NCBI GenBank assembly: GCA_963578605.1
Contig: CAUZEA010000148.1
Span: 1 to 11,326, forward strand
Length of the DNA stretch: 11,326 bases
Origin: JAKVCB01 sp963578605
GTDB lineage: Bacteria > Planctomycetota > Planctomycetia > Pirellulales > Lacipirellulaceae
Direction: 5' to 3'
How positions within the stretch are numbered: position 1 is the stretch's first letter; every line of letters begins with the position of its first letter. Positions 1 through 6,090 of this stretch are shown one piece after another. The notes beneath the pieces are model-generated. The model was not told the DNA's origin and did not search any database. It worked only from the letters and a program-made list of their open reading frames with translations. The position numbers and the translations under genes are program-made.

Positions 1-435
1 CGCCAGCTCTTCATCACCAGCCAGAGATATGATCTCTTTGATGAGTGAACTGGAGACGTGCGAAAACTCATCATCGGCCATAAAGAAGACCGTTTCAATA
101 TCGGGGTCAAGTTTGCGGTTGGCGAGCGTCATTGTGAATTCGGCTTCCATATCGGAGAGCGAACGCACACCTCGAATGATCACCCGTGCTTCACAATCGC
201 GTACGAAGTGAACAGCAAGTCCGGTAAACTTGCGCACTTCTACGTTCGAGAGATGCGTGGTTTCACGGCAAACCAACTCCACTCGTTCATCGGCGGTGAA
301 CAGAGATTCTTTCCCAATATTGATCCCAACCCCCACAATCAACTCATCGACAAGCCGGCTGCTGCGCTCGATGACATTGAGATGCCCGAGGGTGACGGGG
401 TCAAAGGATCCGGTATAAACGGCGCGGCGTGACAT
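1..435 (-). CDS. coaD: Pantetheine-phosphate adenylyltransferase (CoaD), 3' end cut by the window
   Basis: The product transfers AMP from ATP to 4'-phosphopantetheine, giving dephospho-CoA, the penultimate step of cytosolic CoA synthesis. The first 145 residues are visible; the family is about 160 long, so only 15-20 residues and the stop are missing. Near the start is YTGSFDPVTLGH (residues 7-18), the nucleotidyltransferase motif with TLGH standing for HxGH. K42, R88 and R91 (in RGVRSLSDMEAE) fall at the positions of the substrate-binding residues of E. coli CoaD, and the HVSSSLIKE stretch (126-134) matches the family's ISSS loop. The start is the ATG at 435-433, just before the conserved N-terminal beta strand; no strong Shine-Dalgarno is seen. 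It lies 10 bases downstream of the broken aminotransferase-like gene and is probably co-transcribed with it. Family assignment is secure. Confidence 0.95.
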   Translation of the reverse strand, partial: MSRRAVYTGSFDPVTLGHLNVIERSSRLVDELIVGVGINIGKESLFTADERVELVCRETTHLSNVEVRKFTGLAVHFVRDCEARVIIRGVRSLSDMEAEFTMTLANRKLDPDIETVFFMADDEFSHVSSSLIKEIISLAGDEELA

Positions 436-445
436 GTTGTGAAAG

Positions 446-868
446 TTATTCCCGATACGAATTCAGTGCAGCCATTAACCGCTCCACATCCTCCACATTG
501 TTGTACGCGTGGGGACTGATCCGCAAGTGCCCCCCGCGGCATGAGACGACAACATTCTCCTGCCGGCAGTGACGTTGAATCAATTGCGCATTCTGGCCAG
601 GTATTTCAAAAGTTATGATTCCTGAACGAGGATCGTGTCCTCCCGCTCCAAGTTGGCGATGGGTGTGAATCTGGGCACCCAATTCGAGCAGTTGGTCACA
701 CGCCATGTCGGTAAGGTCGATTATTGCCCGGGCAATCTGGTCGATGCCAGCGTCTTGCAGCATTCGCAGGCTGGTGCCCAGGGCCAGGAAACCGGCCATG
801 TTCTGCGAGCCCCCTTCGTACCTCCCGGCCGATGGTTTCAGGTCCAGTTCAGTCGAAGGCGTGGACAA
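446..868 (-). CDS. Class V aminotransferase-like PLP enzyme, C-terminal part (frameshifted gene)
   Basis: This frame carries the small C-terminal domain that belongs to the PLP enzyme encoded just upstream. Homologous content begins at about ELDLKPSAGRYEGGSQNM, the family's 'LKP-R-EGG' stretch that lines the active site, and ends with SCRGGHLRISPHAYNNVEDV, which holds the arginines typical of substrate or phosphate contacts at the end of class V enzymes. The nominal start is a TTG at 868-866 inside the end of the upstream part. It has no believable independent initiation signal, so this is best read as the displaced 3' end of one gene rather than a separate protein. The stop is TAA at 448-446, 10 bases before the coaD start. 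Confidence 0.72.
   Translation of the reverse strand: MSTPSTELDLKPSAGRYEGGSQNMAGFLALGTSLRMLQDAGIDQIARAIIDLTDMACDQLLELGAQIHTHRQLGAGGHDPRSGIITFEIPGQNAQLIQRHCRQENVVVSCRGGHLRISPHAYNNVEDVERLMAALNSYRE
848..868 (-). other. Frameshift junction in the aminotransferase-like gene
   Basis: On the minus strand the first frame reads GTT GTC CAC GCC TTC GAC TGA and stops. Skipping one base (the T of that TGA) gives GAA CTG GAC CTG, which restores the conserved ELDLKPSA sequence. The change is therefore +1 in reading terms, equal to one extra base or to a loss of 2 mod 3 bases. From memory of related proteins, the linker between GWNS and ELDL is usually a few residues longer than here, which favours a small deletion; this was not checked by alignment. 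No slippery heptamer or RF2-type site is evident. Confidence 0.75.
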
Positions 869-1601
869 CGCTGTTCCATCCTACGCCCAGCGGACGTAGT
901 CGCTCAAGATGCGCCTGGCGGATGTAGGCAATGCCGGCCCCCTCGGGTCCCAGCATCCATTTGTGTCCGTCAGCCGCCAGAAAGTCAATCGGCACTTCGG
1001 ATACATCCAGGGGTAACGCCCCCATCCCCTGGATTGCATCGACCAGTAGCAGGGCTCCATGACGATGAGCAATTTCTGCGAGCGGCTGGCGATAACCGGT
1101 CGCGTAACCCACCCAGCTTACGGAAATGAGCCTGGTCCGGGCGTTGCAGGCCGCGGCTAGCCGATCCAGCTCGATTTGACCCAGGTCGGTAGGGAGTCGG
1201 TGGGTTTTGACACCGCGGTCGGCCAAATTCAGCCACGGATAGAGGTTGGAGGGAAATTCGTCTGCCAGCGTAATCACCTGGTCGCCTGCCTCCCAATCGA
1301 GGCCCTCGGCGACAAGCGTAATGCCACTGGTGGTATTTGGAACGAAAGCGATTTCCCGGCTGTGGGCTCCAATCAACCGGGCGGCAACTGCTCGGGGCTG
1401 CTCGATCTCTTTTGCCCAACTTGTCCAGTTCGTGATTCCGGCGGAACAGGCCTGGTTGGCCCACCGGGTGAGGGTCTCCCGAGTCGGAGCGGGGAGGGGT
1501 GCCACAGCGGCATGATCGAAATAGGCCCAGTTTTTGGCCACCGGCATGGTGGTCCGTAAAGCCTGGCGAGTCATTTCGAGTGTCGGGTCCCAGCAAGCCA
1601 T
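849..1601 (-). CDS. Class V aminotransferase-like PLP enzyme, N-terminal part (frameshifted gene)
   Basis: This is the first 250 residues of a fold-type I PLP enzyme of the aminotransferase class V family, which includes cysteine desulfurases and isopenicillin N epimerase-like proteins. Visible are the N-terminal YFDHAAVAPLP (27-37), the cofactor-binding Asp in LLVDAIQGMG (D188), and the Schiff-base lysine in ADGHKWMLGPEGAG (K214). The start ATG at 1601-1599 has a GGAG about 8 bases upstream. The frame stops with TGA at 851-849, in the middle of the domain, and the remaining third continues at once in the next frame (446-868). The two parts together would give about 384 residues, a normal length for this family. 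The substrate cannot be read from the sequence; I do not call it a desulfurase. It may be a recent pseudogene or a sequencing error. Confidence 0.8.
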   Translation of the reverse strand: MACWDPTLEMTRQALRTTMPVAKNWAYFDHAAVAPLPAPTRETLTRWANQACSAGITNWTSWAKEIEQPRAVAARLIGAHSREIAFVPNTTSGITLVAEGLDWEAGDQVITLADEFPSNLYPWLNLADRGVKTHRLPTDLGQIELDRLAAACNARTRLISVSWVGYATGYRQPLAEIAHRHGALLLVDAIQGMGALPLDVSEVPIDFLAADGHKWMLGPEGAGIAYIRQAHLERLRPLGVGWNSVVHAFD

Positions 1602-1660
1602 TTCATCTCCACGGGGGTATGCAATAATTGGTTATACCTGTCCCGAGAAAAGGATCTGCA
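1602..1660. promoter_or_regulatory. Short divergent intergenic interval
   Basis: Only 59 bases separate the divergent start codons of the aminotransferase-like gene and the secreted methyltransferase, so promoters for both directions must lie here or reach into the coding regions. The centre is AT-rich (AATAATTGGTTATACC), and TTATAC at about 1632-1637 could serve as a -10 for the rightward gene. Neither direction shows a convincing -35 at a proper distance. GGAG before 1601 (minus) and AGGA before 1661 (plus) are credible ribosome binding sites. The promoter assignment is weak; it rests on gene orientation. Confidence 0.35.
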
Positions 1661-2887
1661 ATGCGTATTGATTTGCCTGCCGTATTGACCGCGCTAGTTC
1701 TTGGTCTCCTGGGGACACAAGCGGCCGCGACGGCCCAATCGCTTCGCCAGTGGCGGCAACTGGCCGAAACGATGGTTACAGACGAGATCGTTGCCGCTGG
1801 CGTGACCAATGACCGTGTCATCCGTGCGCTCCGCAATACTCCGCGGCATGAGTTTGTACCCACCAATCAACGCGAGTACGCTTACCTCGATATGGCACTG
1901 CCGATTGGGGCTGGCCAAACGATCTCGCCCCCCTTTGTCGTTGCCTATATGACGCAAGAACTCGATCCTCAACCAACTGACCGCGTGTTGGAAATCGGTA
2001 CGGGTTCCGGTTATCAGGCAGCGGTGTTGAGTCGCCTGGTGCAAGAAGTGTACTCCATTGAAATTGTCGAATCCCTTGCCCGCAGGTCGGCACGGAACCT
2101 CAAACGGTTGCGTTACGATAATGTGCACACGAAGGCCGGAGATGGCTATGCCGGATGGCCCGCAGCCGCCCCTTTTGACAAAATTATCGTCACTTGCTCA
2201 CCGGAGAGCATCCCCAAGCCGCTCGTTGAGCAACTCACCGAGGGGGGGCGCATGGTGGTGCCGATCGGGGAGCGGTATCAGCAGAATCTTCACCTGCTGC
2301 AGAAGCAAGATGGGAAACTCGTTCAGAAGGCGCTGCGGGCAACTCTGTTCGTTCCAATGACCGGTGCGGCGGAATCGCAACGAACCGTTCAACCAGACCC
2401 ACTGCGGCCTCGGGTCACCAATGGCAGCTTTGAAACTTTATTGGCCGACGACCGCCCCGAAGGTTGGCATTACCAGCGACAGTTGAACCTCGTTGAAGAT
2501 CGTGCTACCGCTCCCGACGGAACCCGCTTCGTTCAATTTCAAAATGAACAGCCAGGACGAGGTTGCCGTGCACTGCAAGGTTTTGCCGTCGACGGAAGAA
2601 AAGTCAGCATGTTGCGGCTTTCCTTTTTTGTCCAGGGCAAGAATATCCGCTACGGACTTCAGCGGGACCAGTGGCCTCAGGTCATCGTGACTTTTTACGA
2701 TCAGGATCGCCAGGCCATCGGCAACGAAAAGGTGGGACCCTTTTTTAGCAGCTTTGCCTGGCGACAGGAAAAAGCTGACCTCGCGGTCCCGTTGCAGGCC
2801 CGGGAGGCTATTCTCCGAATTGGCTTGCTCGGTGCCACCGGGGAAATCGCCTTTGACCAGTTCGAGTTATCAGGTGGACAGCGTTAA
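1661..2887 (+). CDS. pcm: Secreted protein-L-isoaspartate O-methyltransferase-like protein with extra C-terminal domain
   Basis: The family methylates the alpha-carboxyl of L-isoaspartyl residues with S-adenosylmethionine, starting repair of damaged proteins. Of 408 residues, 1-25 form a signal peptide (R2, hydrophobic VLTALVLGLLG, then AAATA before Q26), so it acts outside the cytoplasm. The PCMT domain spans about 30-230, with the signature GAGQTISPPF (S89), SAM motif I VLEIGTGSGYQ (E111-G117) and a GGRMVVPIG strand. This core matches the usual 210-220-residue enzyme. Residues from about 251 (VTNGSFE...PEGWHY) to the end form a second, predicted all-beta domain resembling carbohydrate-binding or jelly-roll modules; its ligand is unknown. 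The ATG at 1661 is chosen over the TTG at 1628 because it has AGGA 8 bases upstream and begins the signal peptide. A methyltransferase needing SAM in an exported location is unusual. Confidence 0.88.
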   Translation: MRIDLPAVLTALVLGLLGTQAAATAQSLRQWRQLAETMVTDEIVAAGVTNDRVIRALRNTPRHEFVPTNQREYAYLDMALPIGAGQTISPPFVVAYMTQELDPQPTDRVLEIGTGSGYQAAVLSRLVQEVYSIEIVESLARRSARNLKRLRYDNVHTKAGDGYAGWPAAAPFDKIIVTCSPESIPKPLVEQLTEGGRMVVPIGERYQQNLHLLQKQDGKLVQKALRATLFVPMTGAAESQRTVQPDPLRPRVTNGSFETLLADDRPEGWHYQRQLNLVEDRATAPDGTRFVQFQNEQPGRGCRALQGFAVDGRKVSMLRLSFFVQGKNIRYGLQRDQWPQVIVTFYDQDRQAIGNEKVGPFFSSFAWRQEKADLAVPLQAREAILRIGLLGATGEIAFDQFELSGGQR

Positions 2888-3147
2888 CTTTAGCTACCGC
2901 CTGGCGGGTTCTCGCAGGGCTTCCCTGGGTATTTTTGGAGGCTGTATTGCCGAAATTACCTGTCGTGACGGTTGGCAGGTTGATAGCTGAGAGACGAATC
3001 CCGTAGATTTGCAGGTTCGGCAAGGCCATGAAAGTCAACCGAAACTACCTATTCGGCTTGAATTGTGTTGTTGGTTGGGTAACACTGGAGGGACGGAGGG
3101 AGTCCGTGGGGCTCTTCGTAACGACTTTTGGAAGGGGAGGTTACAAT
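2888..3147 (+). other. Intergenic leader before the TIGR03000 gene
   Basis: These 260 bases lie between the methyltransferase stop and the TIGR03000 protein start. They hold the weak hairpin at 2915-2936 and the strong ribosome binding site GGGAGG at about 3135-3140. No clear -35/-10 pair, riboswitch fold or small gene is visible. The last 120 bases happen to be open in frame with the downstream gene, from a TTG-type/ATG codon at 3028, but the encoded residues lack any secretory or conserved character, while a proper signal peptide begins at 3148. Confidence 0.5.
2915..2936 (+). terminator. Possible weak intrinsic terminator after the methyltransferase gene
   Basis: A 5-bp perfect stem CAGGG/CCCTG (2915-2919 with 2923-2927) with a 3-base loop is followed after GGTA by five T residues. 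The stem is short and the T run is displaced, so termination may be poor. It lies 28 bases after the methyltransferase stop, the right place for such a site. Confidence 0.35.
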
Positions 3148-4086
3148 ATGAAGTTTTCCAAGCAGCAGGTTTTGTCAGCCGTGATGGCAATCACAGTGGT
3201 GGCCGTCGCAGCCGACGCCCAGGCATTCTGGGGTTCTCGCGGGAGCTGGGGCTCTGGTGGAAGTTGGGGTGGAGGCAGTTGGGGATCAGGAGGTAGCTGG
3301 GGATCAGGAGGTAGTTGGGGACCAGGAGGCAGTTGGGGTAGCCATGGCTCCTACGGTGGACGTGGGCGACGCTTTTTCGGTGGCAGCTGTGGATCGTATG
3401 GCGGACGGGTCGTTTACTACAACAGCTGTGGTAGCCAAGGAGGCGTCATTTACGAGTCGGCTCCGGTTGAAGTTCAAGACGCTGGGCCACCCGATGCTGT
3501 CGAAATAGAGGCTGCACCAGGGTCGGCAAGCTACGGTCGTCGTTATGGTCGCGTTGCCTCAAGGGGCTCGCTTCGTGTGACCGTACCGGCAGGCGCCAAG
3601 GTTTACGTCAACGATAAAGCAACCAAGAGCACGGGCGTTGAGCGACACTACGTGTCCCATGGTTTGCGAGGGGGGCAAACGTACTCCTACACCGTACGGG
3701 CCGAGTTTAAGCGTGACGGCAAGCCCGTTATTGAAACCAAGGTGGCCAAACTTGTGGGCGGTGGCGAGGCAAAGCTTGTTTTCTCGGCTCCCTCAAGCGA
3801 ACCCGTAGCCGAAACTGAGGCAACCCCCGAGACCAAATTGACGCTGACCGTCCCTGCGGATGCCAAGGTCACCCTGGCCGGTACCGTAACGAAACAGTCT
3901 GGCAAGGTCCGCCACTTCGCATCGAGGCACCTGGCTGACGGTCAAACGTGGGATGACTACACCGTATTGGTCGAAGTCGAGCGGGATGGGAAGAAGCTTG
4001 CGGAAGAGCAGACCATCAAGCTGGTTGGGGGACAATCGCGAGAGTTGGTGTTCAACCTCGACGGCATGGTCCTGGCTTCCAAGTAG
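3148..4086 (+). CDS. Secreted TIGR03000-domain protein with WGSGGS repeats
   Basis: This 312-residue protein is probably exported to the cell surface or periplasm; its molecular function is unknown. Residues 1-26 are a signal peptide ending DAQA before F27. Residues 28-69 are an imperfect six-residue repeat W-G-S-G-G-S, with aromatic residues at 28, 34, 40, 45, 51, 57, 63 and 69. A Gly/Arg/Tyr-rich stretch follows with two SCGS cysteines (C81, C94) that could form a disulfide. Two TIGR03000 domains come next: about 142-215 (VTVPAGAKVYVND...RDGKPV...LVGGGEAKLVF) and about 230-307 (LTVPADAKVTLAG...RDGKKL...LVGGQSRELVF). TIGR03000 is a roughly 75-residue domain known mainly from planctomycetes, often in repeats. 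The start at 3148 is fixed by GGGAGG 7 bases upstream and by the signal peptide. It appears to be a single-gene unit closed by a strong terminator. Confidence 0.9.
   Translation: MKFSKQQVLSAVMAITVVAVAADAQAFWGSRGSWGSGGSWGGGSWGSGGSWGSGGSWGPGGSWGSHGSYGGRGRRFFGGSCGSYGGRVVYYNSCGSQGGVIYESAPVEVQDAGPPDAVEIEAAPGSASYGRRYGRVASRGSLRVTVPAGAKVYVNDKATKSTGVERHYVSHGLRGGQTYSYTVRAEFKRDGKPVIETKVAKLVGGGEAKLVFSAPSSEPVAETEATPETKLTLTVPADAKVTLAGTVTKQSGKVRHFASRHLADGQTWDDYTVLVEVERDGKKLAEEQTIKLVGGQSRELVFNLDGMVLASK
3229..3354 (+). repeat. 18-bp in-frame tandem repeat encoding WGSGGS
   Basis: About seven copies of an 18-base unit sit within the coding sequence. The best conserved are 3283-3300, 3301-3318 and 3319-3336 (consensus GGATCAGGAGGTAGTTGG), which differ from one another at one to three positions. 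One unit near W40 is a codon short. The near-identity at DNA level points to recent slippage or recombination, so copy number probably varies among strains. Confidence 0.9.
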
Positions 4087-4113
4087 CGGAGAATTTGCAG
4101 AATATGCTAAATA

Positions 4114-4130
4114 ACCGGGGATGCCCCGGT
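4114..4130 (+). other. Hairpin just upstream of the terminator
   Basis: A perfect 7-bp inverted repeat ACCGGGG/CCCCGGT with a 3-base loop begins 28 bases after the TIGR03000 stop codon. It is followed by CAAAAC, not a T run, so it is not itself a standard terminator. With the hairpin at 4143 it makes a two-stem 3' end, which could protect the mRNA. Confidence 0.55.
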
Positions 4131-4142
4131 CAAAACATTATT

Positions 4143-4177
4143 CCCCCGCATCGGTGTTGACCGGTGCGGGGGTTTTT
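4143..4177 (+). terminator. Strong intrinsic terminator of the TIGR03000 gene
   Basis: The arm CCCCCGCA (4143-4150) pairs with TGCGGGGG (4165-4172). The inner CGGT/ACCG (4152-4155 with 4160-4163) extends it through a T-G wobble to a 13-bp stem with a 4-base loop. Five T residues (4173-4177) follow directly. This is a textbook rho-independent terminator and separates the TIGR03000 gene from the membrane-protein pair. Confidence 0.88.
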
Positions 4178-4218
4178 CCTTTGCTATGGGTGGTTCTCCG
4201 TCCCAGTGCTAGCAGTTG

Positions 4219-4956
4219 ATGCGTAAGAATCGATCCAAGCAACCAGCGAACCCGGTCTCCCAGCCGGCCCCACCTGTGCGCGAAACATCTCCCCCAGCGG
4301 AGAATTTGCGTCGTCCGGGCCTGGTTGCGCGTGGTTTAATTAGCGCCTTGTTGTTGTGGCATCTCTTTGCTGTGTTCATGGCGCCGTTGTCGCTGCCGCC
4401 AACTTCACAACTTGTTTCGGAATTGGCTCAGGGAGGTCCGGCGGCACCCTCACTGATGCAAGGGTATCTTGACGCGCTTTACATTAACCACGGTTATCAC
4501 TTTTTTGCCCCGGAACCTGGGCCGGGGCACCTGATTCACTACGACGTGCTTGACGATCGCAGGCAAAAAATTGCTACCGGAAAATTCCCTGATTTAAAAG
4601 AGTATTGGCCTCGGCTGCGGTACCACCGCTATTTTATGTTGGCGGAACAAGCGGAGCTTCCTTTTCCAAATCGCGAGGCTGCTGAGGCTCAAAAACTCGT
4701 ACTCGATGGGTATGCACGGCATTTATTGCGGAGACACGACGGGTCGGAAACGCGTTTGAGACGGGATCGCCATTACATCCTTTCGCCAAAAGACAGCCTC
4801 AACGGCGATGATCCCAACGACCGCGGTTTGTTCGAGACGATGTTCCAAACGGTGCAGCGTGCCAGCGACCTGACGCAACCAGAATCGGCAAGTGCAACAC
4901 GTCAACCAGCATATGGTGGCGTTCATTTGCCCACCAGTCCCCGGAGTTACCGATGA
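4219..4956 (+). CDS. Single-pass membrane protein of unknown function, partner of HTTM protein
   Basis: I do not recognise a named family for this 245-residue protein. Residues 1-33 are polar and Pro/Ala-rich, followed by one membrane segment at about 39-57 (GLISALLLWHLFAVFMAPL), so it has one transmembrane anchor. Beyond it lies a soluble part with an aromatic/His-rich stretch, YINHGYHFFAPEPGPGHLIHYDVLDD, then a Trp/Tyr/Arg/His-rich region (EYWPRLRYHRYFML) and a hydrophilic C-terminal tail. The start is taken as ATG 4219; the adjacent TTG at 4216 is possible and no Shine-Dalgarno is visible. The stop overlaps the HTTM start by ATGA (4953-4956), which implies translational coupling and a joint role. 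From general knowledge, similar pairs occur in other planctomycetes; the role of this protein as an accessory subunit is inference. Confidence 0.8.
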   Translation: MRKNRSKQPANPVSQPAPPVRETSPPAENLRRPGLVARGLISALLLWHLFAVFMAPLSLPPTSQLVSELAQGGPAAPSLMQGYLDALYINHGYHFFAPEPGPGHLIHYDVLDDRRQKIATGKFPDLKEYWPRLRYHRYFMLAEQAELPFPNREAAEAQKLVLDGYARHLLRRHDGSETRLRRDRHYILSPKDSLNGDDPNDRGLFETMFQTVQRASDLTQPESASATRQPAYGGVHLPTSPRSYR

Positions 4957-5930
4957 GCATTGGGCTGGGCGCAACCCGCGATTATTGGTCTTCCGTGTGG
5001 CAGGCATGGAATCGTTTTTGGTTCACACCGACCGATCCTGCTACGCTGTCGATCATCCGCATGTTGGCGGGGGCCATGTTGTTCTATACCCACCTCGTGT
5101 GGACCAGAGACTTGGGAGCTTTTTTCGGGCCCGACGGATGGCTGCCACTCGAACTCATGCGTGAAGCGCACGCGGGACGTACCTTCGCCTGGAGTTTGTT
5201 CTTTCACATTGAATCGCCAGTCGGGCTTTGGACGGTGCACATCATTGCGCTGATTGTGTTTTTCTGCCTGATGGTTGGGCTCTTTAGCCGTGTGATGGCC
5301 ATCCTGGCCTTCTTGTTAGCCATCACCTATGCGAATCGCATTACGCCAGGCGCCTACTTTGGACTCGACAAAATCAATTGCATGTTAGCTATGTATTTGA
5401 TGCTCGGGCCATGCGGTGCGCGATACTCGATTGATCGCCTGTGGCGGATGCGGCGTGGCAAAGCCGCAACAATCTTGCCAAGCAGTGCCGCCAATGTGGC
5501 GATCCGTCTCATTCAATTGCATATGTGCATCATCTATTTGTTCTCCGGGCTGGGAAAACTTCAGGGACCGGCCTGGTGGGATGGGGAGGCGGTTTGGATG
5601 AGTGTGGCCAATTTAGAGTACCAGTCGCTTGACATGATGTGGCTGGCCAGGCACACCTGGCTCTACAACCTAATGACCCACGTGACCGTCTTCTGGGAAC
5701 TGACTTATGCTGTCTTTATCTGGAATCGCTACACGCGGCCCTGGGTGCTGTCGATTGCCGTTCTTGTACATGGCGGTATTGCCCTCGCCCTTGGGATGGC
5801 GACCTTTGGCCTGGTGATGTTGATCGGCAATCTGGCGTTTATTTCACCGTCGGCGATTCAGCGGTTGGCCAATCCTATTGCGAGTCGAATCTCCCTGGCC
5901 AGCGTGGCCAGGGATGGGGCAGGAGGATAG
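4953..5930 (+). CDS. HTTM-domain (vitamin K-dependent gamma-carboxylase-like) membrane protein
   Basis: A polytopic inner-membrane protein of 325 residues with several hydrophobic helices: about 32-49 (LSIIRMLAGAMLFYTHLV), then a long hydrophobic pair in VHIIALIVFFCLMVGLFSR and VMAILAFLLAITY, and more around 190-205, 235-255 and 262-290. The pattern matches the HTTM (horizontally transferred transmembrane) domain shared with animal gamma-glutamyl carboxylase. The segment IYLFSGLGKLQGPAWWDG places K202 where the carboxylase family has its catalytic lysine (K218 in the human enzyme). That equivalence is from memory of the family and was not aligned. The C-terminal lumenal half of the carboxylase is absent, so carboxylation of glutamate cannot be assumed. 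Translation is probably coupled to the upstream gene through ATGA. The substrate is unknown. Confidence 0.87.
   Translation: MSIGLGATRDYWSSVWQAWNRFWFTPTDPATLSIIRMLAGAMLFYTHLVWTRDLGAFFGPDGWLPLELMREAHAGRTFAWSLFFHIESPVGLWTVHIIALIVFFCLMVGLFSRVMAILAFLLAITYANRITPGAYFGLDKINCMLAMYLMLGPCGARYSIDRLWRMRRGKAATILPSSAANVAIRLIQLHMCIIYLFSGLGKLQGPAWWDGEAVWMSVANLEYQSLDMMWLARHTWLYNLMTHVTVFWELTYAVFIWNRYTRPWVLSIAVLVHGGIALALGMATFGLVMLIGNLAFISPSAIQRLANPIASRISLASVARDGAGG
5892..5914 (+). other. Perfect 10-bp hairpin at the 3' end of the HTTM gene
   Basis: TCCCTGGCCA (5892-5901) and TGGCCAGGGA (5905-5914) form a perfect 10-bp stem with a 3-base loop, inside the last codons of the HTTM gene. There is no T run after it (GGGGCAGGAGG follows), so it is not a classical terminator. 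It could stall or protect the 3' end of the membrane-operon mRNA. Confidence 0.6.
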
Positions 5931-6090
5931 AATAGCACCCGTTAGAGTTCGCTGGCTTCCGGCGACGGGGCCCCAATTTGCAGGATCCAGCCAACGACAT
6001 GCTGGCCTGTTCTTGAAAGGGCCGATTAACGAGCCGCCCAACGCCAATAGTTGCTCCACGGTTTGAGGTTCCTTTGCGGAGATTGCGATT
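5931..6090 (+). other. Intergenic region before asd
   Basis: 160 bases between the HTTM gene and asd. It contains the short palindrome GGGGCCCC and the asd ribosome binding site GGAG near 6078-6081. No promoter consensus, riboswitch or small gene is clear. Confidence 0.4.

Noticed and set aside
848..868. Programmed +1 frameshifting in the aminotransferase-like gene
   Set aside because: No internal Shine-Dalgarno-like stimulator with a CTTTGA-type slip site is seen, and this family is not known for recoding; mutation or sequence error is simpler.
635..1559. Rightward open frames at 635-1129 and 1176-1559
   Set aside because: They are antisense to the aminotransferase-like gene, whose conserved motifs lie on the minus strand.
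849..1601. Cysteine desulfurase (sufS/iscS) call
   Set aside because: The PLP lysine is present, but no catalytic-cysteine loop or neighbouring suf/isc gene could be identified; only the broader class V family is supported.
3028..3147. Upstream start giving a 352-residue TIGR03000 protein
   Set aside because: The extra 40 residues precede a complete signal peptide, and the ATG at 3148 has a strong GGGAGG site.
3229..3354. CRISPR array
   Set aside because: The 18-bp units are contiguous with no spacers and encode an in-frame peptide repeat.
4953..5930. True vitamin K-dependent gamma-carboxylase
   Set aside because: Only the transmembrane domain is present; the large C-terminal domain of the carboxylase is missing, so the specific activity is not supported.
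5878..6066. Small 62-residue open frame between the HTTM gene and asd
   Set aside because: It starts inside the HTTM gene in another frame, lacks a ribosome binding site and has no recognisable content.
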